Assembly: GCF_030929555.1 (NCBI RefSeq)
Contig: NZ_JAVFVT010000033.1
Coordinates: 20,715-84,714 of the forward strand
Length of the DNA stretch: 64,000 nucleotides
Direction: 5' to 3'
From: Paenibacillus sp. LHD-117
GTDB taxonomy: Bacteria; Bacillota; Bacilli; Paenibacillales; Paenibacillaceae
The translations under genes were made by a program, and so were the position numbers. The notes beneath the pieces are model-generated. The model did not search any database, was not told the DNA's origin, and saw only the letters and a program-made list of their open reading frames with translations. How positions within the stretch are numbered: position 1 is the stretch's first letter; each line of letters begins with the position of its first letter. Below, in pieces: positions 16,111-26,202 of this stretch.

Positions 16111-19100
16111 TTATGTCAGCTTGATCGAGACGACGCGTTCGCCGCCATTGTCTTCCAGCTTCATAAAGGATTCGGGCCCGGCTTCAAGCTCGAATGAAGC
16201 GACTTCGTCATACTCGCGTCTGAAATCCAGCAGGTAACGTGTCCCGCCGAACCGGTAGGCAACCTTGAAGCCAGGCCAGTCGGAAGGCACGCATGGATTC
16301 AAGATCAGCTTGTCGCCTTGCTTGCGAATGCCGAGAATCCATTCGATGCCGCTCTGATACATCCAGCTGGATGCGCCGGTATACCAGGTCCAGCCCGCAT
16401 GTCCCTGATGCGGCTCGGCCGTGTACACATCTGCGGCCATGACGTATGGCTCGCCATAGTAGGTTCGTACCTCGCGGTCGGTTCGCGTATGGTTGATGGG
16501 ATTCAGCATGCGGAACAGCTCGAAAGCCTTGTCGCCGCGGCCTAGCTTGCTCCAAGCGACGATGCTCCAGATGACGCCGTGCGTATACTGCGCGCCGTTC
16601 TCGCGAATGCCCGGCGGATACCCCTGGATATAGCCGGGACTCGGCTCGGTCCGGTCGAACGGCGGCGTCAGCAGCCTCGCGACAGCCATCTCGCGATCGA
16701 CCAGCTCGCGGTCGAATGACTGCATCGCTTGCAGCGCCCGATCCTCGGGCGCAGCGCCGGAGATGACGGACCAGGACTGCGCGATGGCGTCTATTCGGCA
16801 TTCCTCATTATAGAGCGAGCCGAGCCAGGCGCCTGCGTCCGTGAATGCTCTACGGTACCATTGTCCATCCCAGCCATGCTTATGGATGGCGTCTGCAAGC
16901 TGGTTCCGTTCGCGCAAATATTGCTCACCTCGCGCTTCATCCCCGCGCATTAAGCACAACGGCTCAAGCCGGCGCAGCACTTCGCACAGAAACCAGCCCA
17001 GCCAGACGCTTTCGCCGCGGCCTTCGTCGCCGACAAGATTCATACCGTCGTTCCAGTCGCCGACGCCGATATGAGGCAAGCCATGCTCGCCGATCCGCGA
17101 CAATGATTTGTCAACGGCTCTCATGCAATGCTCGTAGACGGTTCCGCTATGTTGCGATCGGATTGTCTCCTCGTAGCGTTCGTGCTCGCCTTCCCTTAAT
17201 GTGTCGCTTGTAATGTAAGGGGCAATCTCGTCCAGAATCGAAGCGTCTCCCGTATGCTCGATGTATCGGCTGACGGTGTACGGCAGCCAGAGCAGATCGT
17301 CCGAGAACAAGGTGCGGATGCCGCGGCTTGTCTCCTCATGCCACCAGTGCTGCACGTCTCCTTCCTCGTACTGGTGGGACGCGCTGAGCAGAATTTGTTT
17401 TCTTGTCAGCTCCGGTCTGGTGTGGAGAATGGCGAGGGAATCCTGCAGCTGGTCCCGGAAGCCGAAAGCGCCGCCCGCTTGATAGAAGGCCGTGCGCGCC
17501 CACATCCTGCAAGCGAGCGATTGATACAGCAGCCAGCCGTTCAGCAGAATGTTTGTCTCCTGGGAAGGCGTGTCGACGACGATCTGGCCAAGCGTCTCCT
17601 CCCAATATCGCGAAGTCTCCTGCCAAGCTTCGTCACAACTGCTGGCGATGGCGTAGCGCCTGGCGAGCTCGGCGGCGTGATTACGGGAGGTGCCGCATCC
17701 AAGCAATACAATCACCTCTGTCTTCTCGCCTGCCTGCAGGATCAGCTTGCGCTGAACGGCTCCGCAGCTGGCGTAGTGAACTCCGGCTTGCTTATCCAGT
17801 CGGGTGCGTGACAGTGCGGCTGGCTGGAGCACGCTGCCGTTGCGACCGATGAAGCCGAGCTGATCGGATGTCCAAGACACTTCCTGATCGTCGTCATCGC
17901 CCTGTTCCGTGAAGACGCCTAGGAAAGGAGTCGCTTCCCGGAAAATTTCCTGATAGCGGTTCTGCGCAGTCAAGATTTCGGCATCCTCGTCCCATTCGCT
18001 GGAGATGAAGGAGGCGTTGCTCTGTCGCTGCACGCCGATCACCCATTCCGCGTAATACGTAACCGACAACTTCCTAGCCGCTCCGGAATCGTTTCGCAGC
18101 TTGAGGCGCATGATTTTGACGGGATCCTCCATTGGCACGAACATCGAGAGCTCATGACGGATGCCCCCGCGAACATGCTCGAAGACGGTGCTGCCAAGGC
18201 CATGCGTGACGAGATACGGCGCTGGATCCTCTCCGGCTGATGGCGTCAGCGCCCACGCTTGTCCTGTATCTTCGTCTCTTAGGAAACCGAGCTCGCCGGG
18301 CGGGTCGAGCACAGGATCGTTCGACCACGGAGTCAGCTTGCACTCCCGGCTGTTGCGCCAGAATGTATAACCCGTGCCAAGCTCCGATACGATGGCTCCG
18401 AAGCCTGGATTGGACAACACATTGATCCATGGAGCGGGAAGATGATTACCGCCTTTGATCAAGAGCTTGTATTGCTTGCCGTCCGGCGTGAATCCGCCCC
18501 ATCCGTTGTAGAACAAGACGTCCCGGGGATTGAGGGAGACGCTGCCGGATGTCCCCACAAGATTCCGTGAATGGTCTTCGGGAGTCCGGAGAAGCGCATG
18601 CTCCGTATTTTCGGCTGCTGCTGTGCCGGCGCGAGCCTTCCTGCTCGGTCCACGCTCCGCTGCTCGCTTCAGTCCCCGCACCCCTTCGCCCGCCTCGCCG
18701 CTGCGCCGAAGCAGCTTCAACTGGACAGCCAAGGACGGTCCGTTCGCCCTCAATGTCAATCGAGCGACGGCAAGAATAAGCGTCAGATTGTCTGCCGACA
18801 GCTGCATGGCCGGGATGACCACAATGCTGCCATGACCAGCTCCGAATCGGTCTATGCCATGCTCCACAGCTCGGCTGAGCGCATCCTGCAGTTCCTGTTC
18901 ATAACCTTCCTCTGATCCATTGAGGAGAGCAAGGTCGAAGCGAATGCCGAGTCTGCGCAAATATTCATGTCCCGCCAGCAGCTTCATGATGAAGGGCATC
19001 CGACTGCGGTTGTCGATCTCCGCGGCGACGAGCGGTCTGTCGCCAGAGATGCCGAACGCCCACAGCCCTGGCTGCCCTTTGACATTCGCTTCTATCCGCA

Positions 19101-22100
19101 AGCTTCGGTCGCCGCTGAGGGGAGGCGTATAGAGCACCTGAGCTGCTAGCCGCTGGAAGACGAAGGCGTCCGCCAGCTCCAGACCGAGGCTGCGGAGCTC
19201 GATGCGGCTGCGAGTCCATGCGAGCTGGAAGGCTCGCTCCACGGCCTGCGGCTTCGTCAGGCTCGCTGCCGCCTCCAACGCGACTTCTCTGGTCGAAGCC
19301 ACAGAGGTAACCGCGTAGAGAACGGCTTGACGTCCCGGTTCAATCCCTACTCGCCTGCGCATGACGAATGCGGGATCGGCGACGGAGCCTGTTTTCCCCT
19401 TGAGGCGAGACCGAATGCTCTGAGGCTCCTCTAGGCGGTAGCCGCGTCCAATGAATGCCGCACGATCGGTCTCGAACTCCAGCCCGCCGACCGTCGCTCC
19501 TTCCGCGGAGAGGGAGTGGGCTGCCCATAGCGCTTGATCCTTCGCCTCGCGCGTGCGGCGGCTGGCAACGAGACAGCCGCTGCGCTCTTCATATGCTGTA
19601 CGAATGAACAGCTTGCTGAACGCAGTGTGGGCATCATCCGCGATGGGATTCGCCAGGGCGAGCTCCACGAAGGTGGTCACTTCCAGCAGCTTGGGCTCGT
19701 TGCTGTTGTTCGTCAGCGTAATGCGCCGGATCTCCGCATCGCTCTCAGGCGACACGCATATTTCCATGCGAGCCGACACGTCATCGAAGCTTTGTTCGAA
19801 TGTCGCTTTGTCAGGCTCGAACCGGACGCGCAGATGCTGAGTTTCAATGCGGCTTGGCTGGAAGGAGGGGGACCATAAGCTGCCTGTCGAGACATCTCGA
19901 ATATAGATGAAGGAGCCCCAAGAATCCCGCACAGGATCCTCTCTCCAGCGCGATACCGACAGGCCTTCGTAGCTGCTGTAGCCGCTGCCGCTTGCCGTTA
20001 TGACGGTACTGAAGCGTCCGTTGGATAATAGGCATGCCTCCGGCGTGGCCGTATGCGGCGAGGTGAACTCGCGAACCGCTTCAGTCGTCGGCTCGTTCTT
20101 CTCGCGCTCCTCCTGCAGCCGATGCAGCGCGGGATGGCGAATCAACTTGGTACGCACCGGGATCCGCTCTTGCAGCAGCAGTTCGGCGGCGCGCACCTCC
20201 TTGTTCCGGTGAAAGCGGTCAATCATGGAATGAGGCAATAGCAGGTTGGCCAAGGTGAGCATGCTCATGCCTTGATGATGCGCCATGAAGCTCTGAATGA
20301 CGGCATGCTTGCCGTCTTGCTTCAGCCGGCGGGAAGTGAAGTCCAGCGCTTCATAATAGCCGTATCGGCCGCGTCCTCCCATCTTCTCCATCTGATTAAG
20401 CGCGTTCATCCCTTCGACGCGCGCGTAAGGAAGGGCCATAATCGTAGCGTACGGAGCGAGGACGAGATCCTGCTCCAGCCCGCGCTTGAAGCCTAGTCCC
20501 GGTACGCCGAATGCGCGGTATTGATAGTTCAATTGATGATCGAATGCGTAGTAACCCGACTCGGAGATGCCGAACGGTACGCGCCGCTCTCTGGCGTATT
20601 GAATCTGACGGTCGACCACGGCCTTGTAGGTACTGTCCCAGACGGTATTCCGATAGGTGCGCATAAGCAGCCAAGGCATCATATATTCGAACATCGTGCC
20701 GGACCAGGAGAGCAAGGCGGGCTTGCCGGCAACCTTGGTCATCGTCCTGCCAAGCGCGTTCCAATGCGAGACGGGCACCTGTCCCATGGCGATGGCGACG
20801 AAGCTCGCTTGCCGCGCTTCTGAAGCCAGCAGGTCATACAACACCTCGTCGCGCTCGCGCCTGGCGACGTGATAGCCGAGCGAGAACAGGTTGCTTCGCG
20901 AATCGTGAAGCGGACGGAAGTCGGGATTCCGCACCAGCGCGTCGATGCGGCCCAACAAGCGATTGCCGCGGTTCATAAGCTCTGAACCGCCTCGCGAACC
21001 AAGCTCGTCGGCGAACGCGACCTCGAAGCGGCCGCCTCCGTAGCGGTTCGGCCCGTCTTCACGGGTACTGCCGGCGCTGCCGCCCCAGTCGACTCGCATC
21101 CACTCCAGCAGGCCTTCCTTGACCGCTATAAGCGAGGCGACCAGATTGCCGGAATCGACCGTCGAGACATACACGGGCAGGAGGGGAGCAAGAGATTCGG
21201 TATCGTACCAATTGTAGAGATGGCCTTCCCACTTCTCCAATCGTTCTATTGTCTCGATCGTCCGATCCAGACGTTCCACGAGCCCCGCCGTATCGATAAA
21301 GCCGAAGTCTCTGGCTGCGACCGCGCACAGCGCGTACATCCCGATATTGGTAGGGGATGTACGGTGGGCGACGCCTCGGTCCGGTTCAAACTGGACATTG
21401 TCCGGCGGAAGCCAATTGTTCCTCTCCGTCACGTAATCCTCATAGAAGGACCAAATGTCGCCAGCTAGCTTGTGAAGCTCCTCACGCTGTTCCTGAGAGA
21501 ATTCGGATTCGACTCGCTCGGGGGACCTATCAAGCCATTTCACTGCAAGCGGAGCAACACACCATAGCAAAGCCAGAACGAGTCCGATCGTCGTTACTGC
21601 TGTCGATATCCCAGGCATCAGAAGAACGCTTGCCGCCAGGAGCGCGGTTAACAGATAGCCTCCAGGCAGTCCCGACAGGGGCGGCGCTCCCTTGCTGTCC
21701 GCAAGCCTCTCGACCTCAGCCTGGTTCGTCCATTCCAGCAGCCGGCGCCTTGACAACAGCAGCCGATACAGTGTCCGCATAATGGCGTCGAGCAGCATGG
21801 CGCTTTGGAAGGGGAGCGTCAGAAGGGTGAGGCAGACATGGGCGGCTGTTCGCAATAGAGAGGAAGGACGGCGAATCCAGTGCGAGACGGCCAGCAGCGC
21901 GCGAAATACCGGAAGCAGCATCGTTAGCAGCATGATGACATACCATGCCATGGCCGAACCGGGGAGCGATCCCGCAAGCAGCAGCATAGCCAGCAACGCG
22001 GGCTGCAACAAGCTTCGGCGCATATTGTCGGCAATCTGCCAGCGCGTCATGAGCGACAAGACGGTCGGGATGCGCTTTCCGCGAGCGTTGCGCGCAGACT

Positions 22101-24417
22101 TGGCAAGCCACGGCAGCAGCTGCCAATCTCCTCGCGTCCAGCGATGGAGCCTCTTCTGCTGCGATAGGAACGTCGGCGGATGATCGTCGATCAGCTCGAT
22201 ATCCGACAGCAGGCCCGCCCGGAGGAAGCCGCCTTCCAGCAGGTCGTGGCTGAGCACTGCGTTCTCCGGGATTCGTCCCCCCAGCACGCAGTGGAAGACA
22301 TTCACGTCAAATATGCCTTTGCCCGTGAAGATGCCTTGACCGATGGCGTCCTGATAAGGGTCCGACACTGCAAAGGCGTAAGGGTCGAGCCCAGGCTCCG
22401 AGGCGAACAACGCCGTCAATCTGGACTTGCGCGCGCTCTCGTACGTCATTCCGATCCGCGGCTGAAGCACCCCGTAGCCTTCAACGACCTTCTGGCCGCT
22501 TTCATCGAGACGCGCTCGGTTATAGGGCAAGTGAATCGCGCCGATCATGCGGCGCGCGCTTTCCAGCGGGAGTCTCGTATCTCCATCGAGCGTGATGACG
22601 TACTTAATATCGCCTAGCTGACTTTCGTCGCCAGTTACGGCATCGAAGCTGGTATGCCGGTCGCCTCTCAGCAGCTTGGTGAATTCCTCCAGCTTGCCTC
22701 GCTTGCGTTCCCAGCCCATCCATGTCCGTTCCGACGGGTTCCACAATCTCTTGCGGTGGAAGAGATGGAAGGAGGCGTCGGGGTATTCCCGATTGAGCCG
22801 CTCGATACCCGATTCAGCGGCGCGAATCAGCTCGTCATCCTCCGGCAGCTTCTCCGTCTCGGCGTCCTGGAGATCGCTTAATATGCCGAAGCGTACATGA
22901 GGTTCCCGGTTGGCCAGATAGTGCAGCTCCAGCCTGTCCAGCGTTGCCGCAATATGGTCTACCCGACTCCAAATGACGGGGATGACAACCATCGTGGCCG
23001 CGTCTGCCGGCACACCCTTAGAGAAGTCGTAGCGAAGCAGCCGATCGGGTCTGGTGACGCGTTCGATCAGCCAATGCACGGCTGTTACCGCCCACTCGCT
23101 GGCGGGAATGAGAAGCACCGCGATGGCAAGCGCCAGACTGCCGGCAGTAACGGGCGCATCCAAGCCGCCGACGGTGATCGCTAGAGAAGCGGCCAGCGCG
23201 GTCAAAGTGCCTAGCGCGATGAGCTGCATGTATAAGCCCGAAGCACGCCGCTTGAAGCCTGCCTGCGGCAGGGCGCCGGTCTTGCCGCATAGCTTGAGAG
23301 CAGCCTGAAGCAGCCGCATTCCGCGTGAGTCTAGCAAATAATAGGCAGCGAAGCATTGTCTTGGCGGCAGCTGCATCGCCTCAGACTCCACGGCAGCCTC
23401 CGCTTCATGAACCGAGCTGGCCTCATTGGCCAGTCTTACGGCTTCTGACGCTACCAGATTCTCCGGCACGGCCATCCTGCGGGCGAGGAGCTCAACGCGA
23501 TAGCGCAGCGTGTGGCGGCTTCCGCCGTCCAGCCGGGGATAATCCCCCGCATGTTCGGTACGAAGCGTCCGTTCAATGATGCTGATGCGCTCGAAGAGCT
23601 CGCTGAAGTCCCAGCGGGAGAGCTTCCTTAAGCTGCTTATGACATTGCCGGCGCTGACTTGGTACTCGGCTTGCAGTCTGTATTCGTATGAAAGGATGGA
23701 GTCCAGATCTTCAGGCGAGTTCTCCAGCTTGCAGACCAGCCATTCCCCGACATGGGCGGTATCTTCCGCATGTTCACGCAAATGTTTGATCAGATGGACG
23801 ATCATTGCTCCGGAGAGAGGCAGCTCCAAGCGTTCCGCGTCAAGGGCGGCTTTGAACGTCTCAGGTGTCAATTCGGAAGCGGATATGCCCGCCAGCATTC
23901 TGTCCACCTGAGCGCAGACCGCGCGTCGTTCCTGAAGCGGCTCCACGATAGAAGACAGCCTGCGAATGAGCTCCATCTTGAGGAAGAGCGGCAGAGACCA
24001 AGCTTCTGCCGCCGTAAGGACGGAGATCTCCTGATAAGCGTCCAGATAATCGGCGAACAAACTTTCGTCCAGCACTCCGTCAACGTATTCCAGATAAGAT
24101 TCGCAGAGGGAAGCCGTCCGAGTTCTGGCGCCTGCTCCCAGCGTCGGCAGCCGCTTGGCTGGCAACTCCGTCAGCGCTTCTTGGATTTCTCCAAGCTCGG
24201 CTTCGAGAAACTCGGAATGGTCGAGGAGCCACTCATCTGCAGGTTGTCCGCAGACAGCGTTCCCGTCATTTAATTCGGCGATATATGCGCGAAGCTCCCG
24301 TATATCTTCCTCCATTCGGTTCCACAGCGCTGCCGAAGAGATCCTTTTGCCACTGGGATCATGCTCCAGAGCGAGCTTGTGGGCGTGCTCCCGCATTTTT
24401 TCCAGATTCATTCCCAT
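16111..24417 (-). CDS. NdvB-type cyclic beta-1,2-glucan synthase (GT84 + GH94)
   Basis: Very large membrane enzyme of 2768 residues, close to the usual 2800 of Brucella Cgs and Rhizobium NdvB. Order: N-terminal region, membrane helices near 400-450, GT84 glucosyltransferase domain (LDGDTRLP near 606, LSHDLLEG near 719, RWTRGDWQLLPW near 757), more helices (about 795-1000), a glucoamylase-like region (GTMFEYMMPWLLMRT near 1240), then C-terminal GH94 phosphorylase-like modules (GGAFGFRDQLQD near 2316; DWNDGMN near 2449 with the expected catalytic Asp). The family builds, cyclises and trims beta-1,2-glucan using UDP-glucose. All key motifs are intact and the frame is unbroken. ATG at 24417 follows GGGGG. 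In a Gram-positive cell the product cannot be periplasmic in the usual sense. Confidence 0.92.
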   Translation of the reverse strand: MGMNLEKMREHAHKLALEHDPSGKRISSAALWNRMEEDIRELRAYIAELNDGNAVCGQPADEWLLDHSEFLEAELGEIQEALTELPAKRLPTLGAGARTRTASLCESYLEYVDGVLDESLFADYLDAYQEISVLTAAEAWSLPLFLKMELIRRLSSIVEPLQERRAVCAQVDRMLAGISASELTPETFKAALDAERLELPLSGAMIVHLIKHLREHAEDTAHVGEWLVCKLENSPEDLDSILSYEYRLQAEYQVSAGNVISSLRKLSRWDFSELFERISIIERTLRTEHAGDYPRLDGGSRHTLRYRVELLARRMAVPENLVASEAVRLANEASSVHEAEAAVESEAMQLPPRQCFAAYYLLDSRGMRLLQAALKLCGKTGALPQAGFKRRASGLYMQLIALGTLTALAASLAITVGGLDAPVTAGSLALAIAVLLIPASEWAVTAVHWLIERVTRPDRLLRYDFSKGVPADAATMVVIPVIWSRVDHIAATLDRLELHYLANREPHVRFGILSDLQDAETEKLPEDDELIRAAESGIERLNREYPDASFHLFHRKRLWNPSERTWMGWERKRGKLEEFTKLLRGDRHTSFDAVTGDESQLGDIKYVITLDGDTRLPLESARRMIGAIHLPYNRARLDESGQKVVEGYGVLQPRIGMTYESARKSRLTALFASEPGLDPYAFAVSDPYQDAIGQGIFTGKGIFDVNVFHCVLGGRIPENAVLSHDLLEGGFLRAGLLSDIELIDDHPPTFLSQQKRLHRWTRGDWQLLPWLAKSARNARGKRIPTVLSLMTRWQIADNMRRSLLQPALLAMLLLAGSLPGSAMAWYVIMLLTMLLPVFRALLAVSHWIRRPSSLLRTAAHVCLTLLTLPFQSAMLLDAIMRTLYRLLLSRRRLLEWTNQAEVERLADSKGAPPLSGLPGGYLLTALLAASVLLMPGISTAVTTIGLVLALLWCVAPLAVKWLDRSPERVESEFSQEQREELHKLAGDIWSFYEDYVTERNNWLPPDNVQFEPDRGVAHRTSPTNIGMYALCAVAARDFGFIDTAGLVERLDRTIETIERLEKWEGHLYNWYDTESLAPLLPVYVSTVDSGNLVASLIAVKEGLLEWMRVDWGGSAGSTREDGPNRYGGGRFEVAFADELGSRGGSELMNRGNRLLGRIDALVRNPDFRPLHDSRSNLFSLGYHVARRERDEVLYDLLASEARQASFVAIAMGQVPVSHWNALGRTMTKVAGKPALLSWSGTMFEYMMPWLLMRTYRNTVWDSTYKAVVDRQIQYARERRVPFGISESGYYAFDHQLNYQYRAFGVPGLGFKRGLEQDLVLAPYATIMALPYARVEGMNALNQMEKMGGRGRYGYYEALDFTSRRLKQDGKHAVIQSFMAHHQGMSMLTLANLLLPHSMIDRFHRNKEVRAAELLLQERIPVRTKLIRHPALHRLQEEREKNEPTTEAVREFTSPHTATPEACLLSNGRFSTVITASGSGYSSYEGLSVSRWREDPVRDSWGSFIYIRDVSTGSLWSPSFQPSRIETQHLRVRFEPDKATFEQSFDDVSARMEICVSPESDAEIRRITLTNNSNEPKLLEVTTFVELALANPIADDAHTAFSKLFIRTAYEERSGCLVASRRTREAKDQALWAAHSLSAEGATVGGLEFETDRAAFIGRGYRLEEPQSIRSRLKGKTGSVADPAFVMRRRVGIEPGRQAVLYAVTSVASTREVALEAAASLTKPQAVERAFQLAWTRSRIELRSLGLELADAFVFQRLAAQVLYTPPLSGDRSLRIEANVKGQPGLWAFGISGDRPLVAAEIDNRSRMPFIMKLLAGHEYLRRLGIRFDLALLNGSEEGYEQELQDALSRAVEHGIDRFGAGHGSIVVIPAMQLSADNLTLILAVARLTLRANGPSLAVQLKLLRRSGEAGEGVRGLKRAAERGPSRKARAGTAAAENTEHALLRTPEDHSRNLVGTSGSVSLNPRDVLFYNGWGGFTPDGKQYKLLIKGGNHLPAPWINVLSNPGFGAIVSELGTGYTFWRNSRECKLTPWSNDPVLDPPGELGFLRDEDTGQAWALTPSAGEDPAPYLVTHGLGSTVFEHVRGGIRHELSMFVPMEDPVKIMRLKLRNDSGAARKLSVTYYAEWVIGVQRQSNASFISSEWDEDAEILTAQNRYQEIFREATPFLGVFTEQGDDDDQEVSWTSDQLGFIGRNGSVLQPAALSRTRLDKQAGVHYASCGAVQRKLILQAGEKTEVIVLLGCGTSRNHAAELARRYAIASSCDEAWQETSRYWEETLGQIVVDTPSQETNILLNGWLLYQSLACRMWARTAFYQAGGAFGFRDQLQDSLAILHTRPELTRKQILLSASHQYEEGDVQHWWHEETSRGIRTLFSDDLLWLPYTVSRYIEHTGDASILDEIAPYITSDTLREGEHERYEETIRSQHSGTVYEHCMRAVDKSLSRIGEHGLPHIGVGDWNDGMNLVGDEGRGESVWLGWFLCEVLRRLEPLCLMRGDEARGEQYLRERNQLADAIHKHGWDGQWYRRAFTDAGAWLGSLYNEECRIDAIAQSWSVISGAAPEDRALQAMQSFDRELVDREMAVARLLTPPFDRTEPSPGYIQGYPPGIRENGAQYTHGVIWSIVAWSKLGRGDKAFELFRMLNPINHTRTDREVRTYYGEPYVMAADVYTAEPHQGHAGWTWYTGASSWMYQSGIEWILGIRKQGDKLILNPCVPSDWPGFKVAYRFGGTRYLLDFRREYDEVASFELEAGPESFMKLEDNGGERVVSIKLT

Positions 24418-24712
24418 TTTTTGTAATCCCCCATGGGTGTCATTGTCTATAATTTCACTTCATTACCATTCCGCTAATTGGCGAAATTTATAAGTCGATA
24501 TGGAGAAAGAGTTTCATATTTTTGCTAGCCGAAATATCGCTTGACAAGTAGCAAGAATAGGAAAAACAGCAGCAGCTTAAGAAGCGACATGTTTCGGTAA
24601 GCGCTCGAGGTGTAAGATTGTTCTCAATAGCCGGCATAGACTGAATAGGAAATTGTCTCGGTCGGTGTACCGATTGACGGAAGCGAAATAAGTATGGCGG
24701 AGGGATGGCAAG

Positions 24713-25486
24713 ATGAGAGAACGAACCGAAGAAGACAAGTTGGCGTTCTACGATAAAGTGATGGGCATGGACGTATTCGACACGCATTCGCACCTGGTCG
24801 GGGATACGCTCGGTGCGCGCAGAGATCAGGCATAACCTCGATGCCTACAAGGAGTCGGGCTGCCCGGGCATTATGAACACTTTTCCGGCATATGCCGCAA
24901 GCGTCAATCGCCGCTACACGATTGGTCCAGGCAGCAGCGGGGACGAAATTTTGATGGAGCTGCTGCATGAAGTATGCGCCGGAGCCGCGCGGAACGGCTT
25001 GTTCGTCCAGTTCTTTCTGGGAGTCGAACGTTCCTGGTGCGGGGAGGCCGTACCGGCGAACGATACGCAGCGGATTCTGAAGCTGTCGGCACTATTCGAC
25101 ACCTACCGCTGCGCATTCGAGCTAGTACCGGCCTCGAATCTGAACAATCTGGATGCGGTGCAAGCCGCCTGGGATTTCCCGAACGTCACGTCGGGGGGGG
25201 GGGATGTGGTGGTTTAATTTTCGCAGAAGCACATATCGGGACAGTATGCAGTATCGGCTGTGAGGCGCTTCCCGCCAGTCAAAGCTCCATCGTCGTATCG
25301 GATGCGTGCAACATCGAATGGTGCTTCGGCAAGGTATGGGCGATCAAGCGGATTGCGGCAGAGTTTTTGTGGGAGCAGATGGAGTCGGGCTGGTTAGACG
25401 AAGAGACGGCGCTTCATACGGCGGAGGAGTGGCTGTACCGGAGCGCCGCCCGAAGGTACGGCTGCGAAGGCCATTCGTCCACGTAA
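24713..25486 (+). pseudogene. Uronate isomerase-like amidohydrolase, multiply frameshifted
   Basis: Fragments of one protein of the uronate (glucuronate) isomerase amidohydrolase family occur in successive frames. First comes MRERTEEDKLAFYDKVMGMD with the metal-binding DTHSHL (24713-24830). A second frame carries NLDAYKESGCPGIMNTFPAY through AAWDFPNVTSGG (24813-25203). A third carries MWWFNFRRSTYRDSMQYRL (from 25204), and a fourth ALPASQSSIVVSDACNIEWC to the end (stop 25486). At least three frameshifts are needed, plus an internal deletion after DTHSHL, because the intervening family region is missing. One frameshift sits at an 11-G run (25193-25203). The active enzyme isomerises hexuronates; this copy cannot. 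Confidence 0.8.
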
Positions 25487-25508
25487 GCGGACCCGGAAGA
25501 TCATCGCG

Positions 25509-25697
25509 ATGTTGCAAGATGATAATAACGATGGGGAGAAGAAAAGAGCAACGCGATTGAAGGCGATAATGGTCGGGCTCGGAAGCTCGGGCTTCAGCTG
25601 GTATAAGAGGCTGAGGGATAGAGGCTTGCTTCTTGCCGTCGTGGAAACGGGCCACGCCATGAAGGAGAAGATGGGGAACGATCCTTTTCCATTCTAA
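25509..25697 (+). pseudogene. N-terminal fragment of a Gfo/Idh-type oxidoreductase
   Basis: Sixty-two codons containing a Rossmann dinucleotide-binding start (KAIMVGLGSSGFSWYKRL) and VVETGHAMKEKMGNDPFPF, then a stop. The rest of a normal 350-residue dehydrogenase is missing and the sequence beyond is unrelated. It follows the uronate isomerase relic by 22 bp, so both were probably one hexuronate operon that has decayed. The native start may be the ATG near 25530 region rather than 25509. Confidence 0.65.
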
Positions 25698-25839
25698 ACG
25701 TCTCGGAAGGATGTTCTCGATCGGGAGATGCGGATTTTCTTGTCAACGCTACGTCTCTCCCGCCGCGCATACGCCTGTCAATTATGCGGCATTCGACAAT
25801 CCCCACGCATTCTGTAAATCCGAATGATGTCCGAAGCAG

Positions 25840-26069
25840 AATGCGTCTAGCTTCTTCATCCAAGCGTAAAGCTGACGGCGATTAATTGTGGTTGGCTTTG
25901 CACCAATGGGTTGCCTTCTGGCCACTTGCACGGAACGCCTTGATCTGCACTTCCCATTTCATTCGAATCTCGTCTCTACCCATAGAAAAATCCTCCTCTG
26001 ATTGGCTTCTGAGGAGGATTATCTCATAGCGACTGCGCGATTCGAAGGTGGGGAAGATTTGACGCTTAC
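25840..26069 (-). mobile_element. IS66-family relic: terminal repeat and start of tnpA
   Basis: Reading leftward from 26069 the sequence begins GTAAGCG, the characteristic IS66 end, then reaches a reading frame at 25983 (MGRDEIRMKWEVQIKAFRAS ... KATHWCKANHN). This is the start of the IS66 TnpA accessory protein. It stops after 33 codons at 25882, and the expected continuation NRRQLYAWMKKLDA is present in another frame, so it is frameshifted. The remainder (tnpB, tnpC, other end) is absent. A 10-bp stem hairpin (25989-25998 with 26011-26020) buries the GAGGAGG ribosome binding site of tnpA. Confidence 0.7.
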
Positions 26070-26122
26070 TTTAATAAAACTGGCTGTAATTAAAAGGGCA
26101 AGATATCCTAAGACCGAATGTA

Positions 26123-26155
26123 TTCTTCTACCCAGCTTGCATCTGGGTAGAAGAA
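26123..26155 (-). terminator. Hairpin downstream of the 26.2-27.0 kb gene
   Basis: Perfect 13-bp stem (26123-26135 with 26143-26155) with loop CTTGCAT, 48 bp after the leftward gene's stop. The T-run expected of an intrinsic terminator is weak on either strand, so it may be a transcript-end stabiliser or an imperfect terminator. Confidence 0.5.
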
Positions 26156-26202
26156 ACAGAGCAGTCGGCTTAAGACCACTCTGTTCCTCAAAGGTATAGG
26201 GT

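Noticed and set aside
25487..25510. GTAAGCG as the second IS66 terminal repeat
   Set aside because: Only seven bases match and the orientation/spacing would leave no transposase; it coincides with the end of the uronate isomerase relic.
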